The translations under genes were made by a program, and so were the position numbers. From an uncultured Bacteroides sp. (GTDB lineage: Bacteria > Bacteroidota > Bacteroidia > Bacteroidales > Bacteroidaceae): a stretch of 64,000 bases of DNA. The DNA lies in the NCBI GenBank assembly GCA_900551445.1, contig URWA01000015.1:1-64000 (forward strand), read 5' to 3'. Positions 44,450 to 53,125 of this stretch are shown here, piece by piece (the stretch's first letter is position 1; every line of letters begins with the position of its first letter). The notes beneath the pieces were generated by a model. The model saw nothing but the letters and a program-made list of their open reading frames with translations, made no database searches and had not been told where the DNA came from.

Positions 44450-46651
44450 TTATTCTGCTGTCAACTCTATTACATGACTTTGAGTCGGCTGGAAACCAAA
44501 GACATCCAGTCCCACCTTCATCAGATAGTCACCGGAGAAGAGTTTTCCGTTCTCTTTCAGTCGAGAATCTTCTGCAGGCATCAGATTGATTTCTTCCACC
44601 TTATACATTTTATTCGGATCCAACCCCCGCACCTTCAGCTTCATCAGTTTCTCCTGGAAACGAGGATAAATGTCGTAAGCAAATATCACTCCTTTCGAAC
44701 GGTCCTCATTAACGTAGTTCACGGCCATGTGATTGGATTCATACGGAGACACCAAACGATATTGCACACCATCCAATATTACCGGCTGCAAACGTTTCCA
44801 GTTGGCTACGGCAAGCTGGCAATATTCCAGCTCCTCTGCCTTCAACTCTTTCAATCCAATATCAAAGCCCAATTTACACATGGAAGCCATATCCGTACGG
44901 AACTTGATAGAAGTATTCTTATTCCAGCTGGTAACATGCGCACACATGGCCTTGGCCGGGAAGAACTGGGAGAATCCCCACTGAATATAGGCTCTTTCCA
45001 CCGGATCAGTGTTATCACTGCACCAGAATTCCGTGAAATATTTCAAGGCTTCATAGTCACAGCGGGCACCGCCACCGGAACAAAGCATCATCGGCACATC
45101 CGGATAATTCTCCTTTACCCGTTTCATGACATTGTAGACGCCTCTCACATGATCAATGTAAAGACGACCCTGTCTCGTTTTCAGGTAAGAAGAATAAATA
45201 TTTGTAATCGGACTGTTGCAATCCCATTTGAAGTACGCAATACCCGGATTCTCTTTCAACAGCTTGTCGACGATCCCATACACATAATCCTGCACTTGCG
45301 GATTACTCAAATCCAACACCAGCTGATTACGGTAATAATAAGTATCACGATTCGGATAATGGATTGCCCAATCAGGATGCTTTTCGAACAATTCACTTTG
45401 AGGGTTGACCATTTCCGGTTCAATCCAAAGGCCGAACTTCACACCTTCTTTTTCAGCCGCCTGCACCAACGCATTGATACCACCAGGAAGCTTGTCGGCC
45501 GTAGTTTCCCAATCGCCCAGTCCTGCGGTATCTCCGCTACGTTTGTATTTGTTTCCAAACCATCCGTCATCCAGCAAAAACATATCCACGCCGAGTTCCT
45601 TCGTTTCCCGAATCAAATCGACCAAGATATCCTCATTAAAGTCGAATCCCGTATTCTCCCAGTTGTTCAACAAGCTCAACCGAGCACCTTTTCCGTCCTT
45701 CAGCTGATAATCACGTGCCCATTTCTGGAAATTACGGCTTCCTTCACCCGTACCATTATGACTCAAGGTAAAGATAAACTCTGGAGTAGTGAACACCTCT
45801 CCTTTCGCCAGTTCATAAGTTGAAGCATAAGAATTGATAGCTGGAATCACACGCAGATTTCCCACGTTATCCACTTCAAATGTAAAACTGAAGTTACCTG
45901 TCCAGCCCAATGTACCCATCAAGACTTCTCCTTGATTTTCTGAGGCAGGAGCATTCAGGCCGACCATAAAAAATGGCTGAGTATGCATAGCTGCACGACT
46001 TCCCAGCTTGGTATCTATCACTTTCTTTCCAAACTCCAGTTTCTGCGTACTCATTTGTACCTCTTTCGCCCAGTCCCCACTGAATTGAGTCAGGTAATAA
46101 GAAGGACAATTGAAATACAGCATAGTAGAAGCATAACGGAAAAGCTGTATCGGTTTTTTCTCCTGATGAGTGATTTCACTCCAGGTCTTGATGATATTCT
46201 CCTTTTCGTAAGCCACATAATGCAAGGTTACATCTACCGGATATTTGTCATCACGCAACAGAATATCGGTCTGTGTTCCTCCATCCACTTTTTTTGAAGA
46301 AGAGGACACATAATACAGCCACGTAGACGAATTCCCATCAGCATGTGTAATACCCACAGCCGGCTCAAAGAAGTCTTCATTTCCTGAGCCCGAATACACC
46401 TCCCATCCGCGAGTGGAGACACTCGCATCCGAAGCAGGATGTATCCGCCAGTCAAGGTTTTCCAATTCAGCCTCATGCAGTAATTTCTCACCCAAATAAG
46501 TTTGGTAAAGCCGTCCGTTTTCAGCTACCTGAAGCACCAAATCAGTCTGATCCGTAGAAATACGGATTATTTTCTTTTCGGCAGCTTCTGCATGCTGAAA
46601 TACCAACAGCGTACCCAAAGCCATCATCAATATGTTGTTTTTCATGGTCAT
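44450..46651 (-). CDS. GH36 alpha-galactosidase
   Basis: The enzyme removes alpha-1,6-linked galactose, as in raffinose, stachyose and melibiose. The 733-residue protein has a signal peptide (NNILMMALGTLLVFQHAEAA), the N-terminal beta-sandwich, and the GH36 core: LLDDGWFGNKY, GLWIEPEMVNP, nucleophile D477 in YFKWDCN and acid/base D546 in CSDNTDPVERAYIQWG. It lies between a GH32 and the MFS gene, spaced by 23 and 34 bp. Its presence widens the PUL from fructans to galactosyl-sucrose oligosaccharides. Signal sequence and place suggest periplasmic action. Confidence 0.93.
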   Translation of the reverse strand: MTMKNNILMMALGTLLVFQHAEAAEKKIIRISTDQTDLVLQVAENGRLYQTYLGEKLLHEAELENLDWRIHPASDASVSTRGWEVYSGSGNEDFFEPAVGITHADGNSSTWLYYVSSSSKKVDGGTQTDILLRDDKYPVDVTLHYVAYEKENIIKTWSEITHQEKKPIQLFRYASTMLYFNCPSYYLTQFSGDWAKEVQMSTQKLEFGKKVIDTKLGSRAAMHTQPFFMVGLNAPASENQGEVLMGTLGWTGNFSFTFEVDNVGNLRVIPAINSYASTYELAKGEVFTTPEFIFTLSHNGTGEGSRNFQKWARDYQLKDGKGARLSLLNNWENTGFDFNEDILVDLIRETKELGVDMFLLDDGWFGNKYKRSGDTAGLGDWETTADKLPGGINALVQAAEKEGVKFGLWIEPEMVNPQSELFEKHPDWAIHYPNRDTYYYRNQLVLDLSNPQVQDYVYGIVDKLLKENPGIAYFKWDCNSPITNIYSSYLKTRQGRLYIDHVRGVYNVMKRVKENYPDVPMMLCSGGGARCDYEALKYFTEFWCSDNTDPVERAYIQWGFSQFFPAKAMCAHVTSWNKNTSIKFRTDMASMCKLGFDIGLKELKAEELEYCQLAVANWKRLQPVILDGVQYRLVSPYESNHMAVNYVNEDRSKGVIFAYDIYPRFQEKLMKLKVRGLDPNKMYKVEEINLMPAEDSRLKENGKLFSGDYLMKVGLDVFGFQPTQSHVIELTAE

Positions 46652-46674
46652 GTCTGCAATCTCTTTATGGCCGT

Positions 46675-48552
46675 TTATAATCCCAGTTTATATATATTCA
46701 TGTTCTCCACTTTATACTCACCACCTTCTCCATAGAAGCGAAGTGTGTTATAAGGTTTTGTAGGGAATACCAAGTTGGTCATGGCAATACGTCCGCCGTC
46801 TACAAAGATTTCAACAGAACATTTATCTACAAAAATATTCAAATGATAAGTTTTTCCTTCACACAAGGAAAGTGGAGCCCATGTGCCCAACGCAAAGTCA
46901 TTCTTATAGTTGATTGACATGGTCTTGCGGTGGTCGTCTGTTTCTTTTTCATGTACGGTTACCTCTCCGTAACGTGTCAAATCCACAATACCGCTTTCCG
47001 TACGGTCAGCCACCACCTTGCCTGCCTTCATGTCCAGGTAAATTTTCATCTTCTCACCTTTATCATTCAGCAGCTCAAAGCCTGCCACCTGTGCCTTACC
47101 CGGAGTCACGTCCATTTCCAGTTCGTAAGCGCCATCCGTCTGCGGCACAATTTCGTCAATCTTATATTCACCCTTTACTGCAAAGTTATCCACCTTGCGA
47201 GTATCCTTACGCAATGCTTCAGTTTCCTTCACCGCATTGGCAGCCATGTAAATCTGACCGTCCTTTGTGTAAAGAGACAATTCACGCGGCAACGCATTGG
47301 CGCCACGATACTGGCGAATAGGAGTAGCATTGGCATACTGCCAGTTGCTCATCCAAGGCACAGCAATCACGCGGTCACCTGTATTAGAGAAGCAAACAGT
47401 AGCATAATGGTCTTTTCCATAATCCAACCATTTCGTTACTTCAGGCTTCGTATCACATTTAAATTCTTTTCCGTCAAAGTCACCTACGAAATATTCTGTG
47501 GCACTACCTCCGAACATACATCCCGGGTTGATATTGACAATCATCACCCACTTCATCTTGTTCTTGTCACCATCTACCGGCAACTGAATGAAGTCAGGAC
47601 ATTCAAACTGATTCGGCTGTACGCCATATCCCTTTCCAAATCCACTCTGATACTCCCAGTCCTTCAAATTAGAAGAAGAATAGAAACGCATTTCCTTATC
47701 CGCAGAAACAATCATATACCATTTCTGGGCAGGTTCATACCAGAACACTTTCGGATCGCGGAAATCTTTCAATCCGTCAAACGGAGTCAGAATCGGATTC
47801 TTCTCGTATTTTGTATAAGTACGTCCATTGTCATTGCTGTAAGCCATGCACTGAATCTGTCCGTGTTCATCACTGGCTGAGGTATAGAAAGCAATGATAG
47901 CGTCCTTTCCGTAGCCTGCGCTGTTGTTTTTATCCACCACTGTACTTCCAGAGAAAATATGTCCCAAGGTGTCACGGGCAATTGCCGGCTTCAAGTGATC
48001 CCAATGAATCAAATCCTTGCTGACTGAGTGTCCCCAGTGCATATTGCCCCATTTAGAACCGTAAGGATTGTACTGGAAATACAAATGATACTCTCCGTCT
48101 TTATATACCAGACCGTTGGCATCGTTCATCCAGCCATAAAGCGGGGTGTGATGATATACCGGACGGTAATAATCCGTATTAGTTGTATTAAATGTATCCG
48201 ACAGCTGGATATGATCCCAGCAAACCGCATTGGCAGCTACCTTTCCGATGGTCACAGTAGCCTCTTTCGCACCGGCAGGCAGTTCAAAAGGTACATAGTA
48301 TTCTACGCTGTCTACCGCCAGACGGATATCCATCGGTGTGTCAGCCGGACTACCTGTATCCAACTTTACCTTCCCTTCATTGGAAGATTCCTGAATAGGA
48401 AGCAATAAATATTTGGCTGGATTCTTAATATGTACAATGGTTAAAGTATCACCCTGATGTTCAAACACAAGGTTACTCTTCTGCGATTGACATGCCCCCA
48501 TACCAGTCAATAAAAATGCTCCTAATGCGAGGTTAACAAAATTCTTTTTCAT
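46675..48552 (-). CDS. GH32 fructanase/sucrase lipoprotein, with DUF4980-type N-terminal domain
   Basis: The enzyme hydrolyses beta-fructosyl bonds in sucrose, raffinose or fructans. The 625-residue protein has a lipoprotein signal (LLTGMGAC, C21), an N-terminal beta domain of about 110 residues as in Bacteroides GH32 enzymes (DUF4980), and the five-bladed catalytic domain: nucleophile D144 in WMNDANG, D266 in FRDPKVF, acid/base E317 in FECPD. The canonical WMNDPNG motif carries Ala in place of Pro here (residue 145). A beta-sandwich closes the protein. The lipobox suggests attachment to the periplasmic face or outer surface. The paralogue is at 51235. Confidence 0.94.
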   Translation of the reverse strand: MKKNFVNLALGAFLLTGMGACQSQKSNLVFEHQGDTLTIVHIKNPAKYLLLPIQESSNEGKVKLDTGSPADTPMDIRLAVDSVEYYVPFELPAGAKEATVTIGKVAANAVCWDHIQLSDTFNTTNTDYYRPVYHHTPLYGWMNDANGLVYKDGEYHLYFQYNPYGSKWGNMHWGHSVSKDLIHWDHLKPAIARDTLGHIFSGSTVVDKNNSAGYGKDAIIAFYTSASDEHGQIQCMAYSNDNGRTYTKYEKNPILTPFDGLKDFRDPKVFWYEPAQKWYMIVSADKEMRFYSSSNLKDWEYQSGFGKGYGVQPNQFECPDFIQLPVDGDKNKMKWVMIVNINPGCMFGGSATEYFVGDFDGKEFKCDTKPEVTKWLDYGKDHYATVCFSNTGDRVIAVPWMSNWQYANATPIRQYRGANALPRELSLYTKDGQIYMAANAVKETEALRKDTRKVDNFAVKGEYKIDEIVPQTDGAYELEMDVTPGKAQVAGFELLNDKGEKMKIYLDMKAGKVVADRTESGIVDLTRYGEVTVHEKETDDHRKTMSINYKNDFALGTWAPLSLCEGKTYHLNIFVDKCSVEIFVDGGRIAMTNLVFPTKPYNTLRFYGEGGEYKVENMNIYKLGL

Positions 48553-48626
48553 GATATGTTATTTTATAGGGATTAAAAATACAAATTATTTATATAATAA
48601 AATACCTTAACTGAAAACTCTTTATA

Positions 48627-48653
48627 CTCCGGCAGCCCGAAGGCATACCGGAG
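48627..48653 (-). other. Hairpin between the receptor and GH32 genes
   Basis: CTCCGG (48627-48632) pairs with CCGGAG (48648-48653), with an inner GCC/GGC pair. It is not followed by a U-run on the minus strand. It may be a processing or stability element between the receptor and the downstream enzymes (gap of 130 bp). Confidence 0.4.
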
Positions 48654-48682
48654 AATCATATAATTGATTAAAAAAATGAATG

Positions 48683-51040
48683 TCAGAATTTTATCTGTGC
48701 GGAGAATTCCACCGTGAACGGGCGGATATAACTTCCGGCCATAACCGTATTTGCATATTTTCCAGCGTCCTCCTTTGTCACCAGTTCTGCTCCGGCAATA
48801 CTACCTTTCGCACCTGTCTGGTTCAGGAAGTTGACAACCGAACAGCCCAATGACAGTTTTTTGTTTACCTGCCAGTTCAACCCACCGAAAGTTTCCCAAC
48901 GGCCATTGAAGTAATAGGCATCGTTGATATTGGCATAAGTCTTGCTAAAGTAACGGAAACTGGTCCAGATTTTCAAATCCTTCGTAATCATATAGCTCGG
49001 GTCTATTTCCACAATCACCTGAGGAATTTCTGCTACGATGTTACCAGTAGCATTAATCTGCCCCACATAACCGTCAGAGAATGTCACTGAAGTCTCATAT
49101 TTCTTGTAAGTCGGCTTCTGATAAGTGAAAAGGAAGTGCAAATCGAATCCTTTAAACGGATGTGTCACCACGTCAGTAGTCCAACCCAACGTCTTGATGT
49201 CATAAGTCAGCGGTGCGGCCAAAATTTCATTTTCACCATTGATACTATGCTGTAAGTTCAAGGTAGAGTTGTTGTTGGTCTTCGAAATGTAAGAGAACAA
49301 AGAAGTCAAACTCAACCATTCATTGTTGTAATAAATACCCACACGTCCCAGAGGCACTGAAATCTTGTCCACATTCGGCGATACAGCCGGTGCAAAATTC
49401 TCCAGTTTCGGATGTTGTGTAATATAAGTGAAGTCACCGGTAAATCCGAATTCTTTCGTCAGTTTATAAGTTGCAGCCGCACTCAACGCATAGTTGAACC
49501 AGTCATAATCCATCGGAGTCGGCGCGATGACTGTTCCGTTAGGAGCTGTAGCCCCCAAATGATAGTCGGCAAAACGTCCCACGAAGTTACCGTCGGCATC
49601 TTTTACGGCTGCATTGTTTCCACGAAGTGCCTGATACTCCAGACGTGCACCATAGTAAAGGTTGAATTTGTCTGTCACATCCCAGTCATGAGTGAAATAC
49701 ACAGCCAATTTATTTTCGTGACCCTTATAATATTCTGATGCATTCTTGTTGAAATCGTAGTAATAACCATTACCATCATACGAACGAGAAGTAGAAGTCG
49801 CATAATCCGGATTGTACAAACGAACCGGATAACTTCCATCGGTAGGAACTGACTGGTCATACATCGTGGTATTAGATGCATAGTCTATGTCATAATACCA
49901 TTCGTTCAATCCCAAACGCCAAGTTCCGTTCGACAACTTACGGGACAACTCTGTAGTAAACATAAACTCATCAATAAATCCACGATTCAGACATGACATA
50001 CGGCTCTGCACATATTCTCCGTTGTATGCCTGCATGCGACCATCTTCACCTTCATACTGATAATTGATGCTGCTGTTTGCACGTTGTGAAAGTTCCATCG
50101 GAGTCTGGTACACACAAGCACCGGTAGAATGGTCATACTTCATGATCACTTTCCAAGACAATCCGTTGTCCCAGTTATAATTGTTCATCAATGACACTTC
50201 ACTACCCTTGTTCTGTACCGCATCATACAAACTAGTCTTCTTCAACTCACCGGTTTTCATGTCACGGTATATCATTTCATTGTCTACCGGCAAGTATGAA
50301 GTCGTACCCAAAGCGAAAGCGCCCAACTCTCTCACACTACCATCACCCACATAAACAAACGGTGCAGACTGAGTAGCATACATATACACCGGATGACTAT
50401 TGCTGTAATGATACATAGCCGTAAATTCACCGCGGTTCTGATTGTAAAGCTTCGTCAAAGCAAACTTGTAAATCTGAGTACGGTCCTGGAAAGGAGTCGA
50501 TTTGATTTTGAACGTTCCCGGGTCGAAATCCTGGTAAATACTTCCACTATAGAACCAATCCTTGGCAATCTCTCCATTCAGGTTCAACGAGATTTCCTGC
50601 ATCCCAAAATGGTTTGATTTGTAGTTCAACGTACCATTGAATCCTTTTTGCCCCAACTGAGTAAAAGAGTTCACCGCATAGCCAATATTTCCCGTCGTAA
50701 TGGCTGTTTCTGAAATTTTCAGCAACCCGACATGACTCAAGCTGGCATCTGCTCGCCACAGTGAATTCACACTGTGAGGATTGGTAGCAAAGGTTACCGG
50801 AACTCCGTTTTCAAGCACATTCACATCCGCAGAGGGCAAACCAATTTGAATTTCACGAGGTCCATTCGCACTGGCAGCATTCAACATTACATTACGGTTT
50901 CCTTCTTCCTTAGAACTACCGTCATTTGAGGATTTGTTGTCTTGTGCATATCCATTCACACAAGCCAAAGCGAGCAGCAACACTGCAGCTCCCATACGAT
51001 TAGAAAACTGTTTTTTATCGGCCTTCATAGCATGAATCAA
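48683..51040 (-). CDS. TonB-dependent receptor of non-SusC type
   Basis: The 785-residue protein has a signal peptide (AAVLLLALACVNGYAQ), a short N-terminal region, a plug-like segment (REIQIGLPSADVNVLENGVP) and a long run of amphipathic strands ending in FTVEFSAQIKF, an outer-membrane barrel terminus. It lacks the N-terminal carboxypeptidase-like domain of SusC and has no SusD partner next to it. It is preceded by its own copy of the 58-bp operator and so is probably coinduced with the PUL, followed by GH32, GH36, transporter and kinase. A role in import of short fructosides is likely, but the substrate is inferred from context only. Confidence 0.8.
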   Translation of the reverse strand: MIHAMKADKKQFSNRMGAAVLLLALACVNGYAQDNKSSNDGSSKEEGNRNVMLNAASANGPREIQIGLPSADVNVLENGVPVTFATNPHSVNSLWRADASLSHVGLLKISETAITTGNIGYAVNSFTQLGQKGFNGTLNYKSNHFGMQEISLNLNGEIAKDWFYSGSIYQDFDPGTFKIKSTPFQDRTQIYKFALTKLYNQNRGEFTAMYHYSNSHPVYMYATQSAPFVYVGDGSVRELGAFALGTTSYLPVDNEMIYRDMKTGELKKTSLYDAVQNKGSEVSLMNNYNWDNGLSWKVIMKYDHSTGACVYQTPMELSQRANSSINYQYEGEDGRMQAYNGEYVQSRMSCLNRGFIDEFMFTTELSRKLSNGTWRLGLNEWYYDIDYASNTTMYDQSVPTDGSYPVRLYNPDYATSTSRSYDGNGYYYDFNKNASEYYKGHENKLAVYFTHDWDVTDKFNLYYGARLEYQALRGNNAAVKDADGNFVGRFADYHLGATAPNGTVIAPTPMDYDWFNYALSAAATYKLTKEFGFTGDFTYITQHPKLENFAPAVSPNVDKISVPLGRVGIYYNNEWLSLTSLFSYISKTNNNSTLNLQHSINGENEILAAPLTYDIKTLGWTTDVVTHPFKGFDLHFLFTYQKPTYKKYETSVTFSDGYVGQINATGNIVAEIPQVIVEIDPSYMITKDLKIWTSFRYFSKTYANINDAYYFNGRWETFGGLNWQVNKKLSLGCSVVNFLNQTGAKGSIAGAELVTKEDAGKYANTVMAGSYIRPFTVEFSAQIKF

Positions 51041-51081
51041 TTAGCATGTTAGCATGAAAGTTGTTTTTATTTTGTTTGCTG

Positions 51082-51089
51082 CAAAAATA
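51082..51089 (-). promoter_or_regulatory. -7 box of the receptor-GH32-GH36-MFS-kinase operon
   Basis: TATTTTTG on the minus strand with no -33 TTTG at 17-23 bp. It lies 29 bp downstream of the 58-bp palindrome. Confidence 0.65.
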
Positions 51090-51118
51090 GGGAATTGACT
51101 ATTTGTAAAACATAAGGA

Positions 51119-51176
51119 ATGTTACATCCTGTGACAATATTGTTGCATGCAACATAATTGCAACAGGATGAAACAT
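51119..51176. promoter_or_regulatory. 58-bp palindrome, putative HTCS operator B
   Basis: Four ATGTTnCAT-type elements: ATGTTACAT (51119), TTGTTGCAT (51140), and inverted ATGCAACAT (51147) and ATGAAACAT (51168). Elements in each arm start 21 bp apart and the dyad centre is 51147.5. It shares 44 of 58 bases with the palindrome at 58099. The next gene downstream on the minus strand is the receptor (start 51040). Confidence 0.8.
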
Positions 51177-51234
51177 TTCTGTTAACAAAGCGAATAGTCT
51201 GCTTTTTCCACTATTTCCTCACAGAAATAGCCGC

Positions 51235-53040
51235 TTACTTCAGTTTATATACCTGCAAAGTCTTGACGCTGTAACCTGCTTTATCTGATTCGAACAGCAT
51301 CTTGTTGTAAGGTACAGACGGGAACACCAAATTGGTCATCACAAATTTACCGTCTTCTCCAAATGCTTCGATGCTTGAACAGTCTACAAACAGACGCAAT
51401 GTCAATTCTTTGTCCGCAGTTGCAGGAGCCACTGTGACAGCAGGGAAATCGCTGCTGAAATCCACTTTTCCGCTCTTGCTGCGATCCATCACAAACTGCT
51501 TGCGTGGCACATCGTAATACATGGAAACCTTCTCTCCTTTCTCGTTCAACAGGCAGAATGAAATCTTTGAGGCGCCCGCATTCTGAATCACCATCTCAAT
51601 CTCATAAGCTCCCTTGTTGTCTTTCAACAAGCTTGCCACTTCATGAAGACCAGCTACCTTGAATGAAGGCACAGAAACCTTCTCACCACGAGCTTTCTTG
51701 ATTTCCTTGGAAGGAGTACTCTTCAGATACAGTTCTCCCCCTTCACGATAAATTGTCAAATCGCGCGCAATGGTATTAGCGCTGCGGTACTGACGGGTCG
51801 GCACATTGTTGGCATATTGCCAGTTGCTCATCCATCCCAAAGCCACGCAACGGCCTTCAGGTGCATTGTTCCAAGTGACAGTGGCATAATTGTCCTTACC
51901 CCAGTCCATCCATTTGGTCTGTGTCGGGAATTCGTTCACGAACTTCTTTCCATCAAATGAACCGATAAAATATTGTGCGGCGCTACCCCCGAAAGGACCA
52001 CCCGGATTCAGGTTACAAATCAGCACCCATTTCTTCTCACGGGTACCTTCTACCGGAAGTTCCACCAGATCCGGACATTCCCATACACCTCCGTGAGCAC
52101 CCTGCATGGCACCAAATTCACTTTCTTTTTTCCAATCCTTCAGGTTAGCAGAAGAATAAATCTCCATATGCTGACCTACCGCCAAAATCATACACCAATG
52201 TTTGCCCGGTGCATACCAGAACACTTTCGGATCACGGAAGTCTTTCTCTTCAGAAGTCACGATCGGATTTCCTTCATATTTTGTAAAAGTCTTTCCATTG
52301 TCCAGACTATAAGCCATGCTCTCTGCCTGCACGTCTCCCCAAGGAGTAGACTTGGCAGAAGTATAGAAGGCCACTATGGCATCCTTACCAAAGCCTGCCG
52401 TATTCTCATGGTCTACTACACACGAACCGCTGAAAATAGCGCCCCATGCATCCGGAACGATGGCACAACCTTCAAATGTCCAATGTGCCAGATCGGTACT
52501 GGTAGAATGTCCCCAGTGCATGTTTCCCCATACAGAACCGTAAGGATTGTACTGGAAATACAGATGATAAACTCCATCTTTATAGAACATACCGTTCGGG
52601 TCATTCATCCAGCCGTATGCCGGTGTGTGATGATAAACCGGACGGAAACTTTCCTTGTTCGCCATATCGAAAGAATCAGACAGCTTCAGTTCTTTCCAAC
52701 AAAGTGCATTTTCAGGAACTCCCTGTATGTCGATAGAAATGTGTTGTCCTTTATAAGCCGACAACGCAAATGGAACGTATGAGTCTACTCTTTCACGTGC
52801 CAAACGCACATTCATGAAAGTACCTTCCTGTTCATTATCCTTTACCACACAAATTTTACCTTCCGGTGCATCATCCTGTATAGGAAGAATCAGATAGTTT
52901 TCTTTCACATCCAGAGAAACAATACTCTGTTCACTTACCAGATGACGAACTGTCCACGCAGATTCCGCTTGCACAATAGGAGCCATTCCTAAGAAAAGTC
53001 CTAAAAGGGCTGCTTTCATTGTATAGGCATACTTTCTCAT
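51235..53040 (-). CDS. GH32 fructanase/sucrase, secreted, with DUF4980-type N-terminal domain
   Basis: This 601-residue paralogue of the GH32 at 46675 has a signal peptide ending at VQA (no lipobox) and so is probably periplasmic. An N-terminal beta domain precedes the catalytic core with the canonical motifs: D147 in WMNDPNGMFY, D270 in FRDPKVFWY and E321 in VWECPDLVEL. It is the third gene of the susC-susD-GH32 unit, 85 bp after susD. Confidence 0.95.
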   Translation of the reverse strand: MRKYAYTMKAALLGLFLGMAPIVQAESAWTVRHLVSEQSIVSLDVKENYLILPIQDDAPEGKICVVKDNEQEGTFMNVRLARERVDSYVPFALSAYKGQHISIDIQGVPENALCWKELKLSDSFDMANKESFRPVYHHTPAYGWMNDPNGMFYKDGVYHLYFQYNPYGSVWGNMHWGHSTSTDLAHWTFEGCAIVPDAWGAIFSGSCVVDHENTAGFGKDAIVAFYTSAKSTPWGDVQAESMAYSLDNGKTFTKYEGNPIVTSEEKDFRDPKVFWYAPGKHWCMILAVGQHMEIYSSANLKDWKKESEFGAMQGAHGGVWECPDLVELPVEGTREKKWVLICNLNPGGPFGGSAAQYFIGSFDGKKFVNEFPTQTKWMDWGKDNYATVTWNNAPEGRCVALGWMSNWQYANNVPTRQYRSANTIARDLTIYREGGELYLKSTPSKEIKKARGEKVSVPSFKVAGLHEVASLLKDNKGAYEIEMVIQNAGASKISFCLLNEKGEKVSMYYDVPRKQFVMDRSKSGKVDFSSDFPAVTVAPATADKELTLRLFVDCSSIEAFGEDGKFVMTNLVFPSVPYNKMLFESDKAGYSVKTLQVYKLK

Positions 53041-53086
53041 AAAATAAATTTGTTATTGGTCATTATAAACTAATAACTTTCCCCTC

Positions 53087-53105
53087 CCTCCCCTTGCAAG
53101 GGAGG
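53087..53105 (-). other. Hairpin between susD and GH32
   Basis: A six-base G/C-rich stem (53087-53092 with 53100-53105) and a 7-base loop, without a U-run on the minus strand. Such hairpins may protect the upstream susCD mRNA. Confidence 0.4.
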
Positions 53106-53125
53106 AAAAGGAAAGTCAGAATTAA

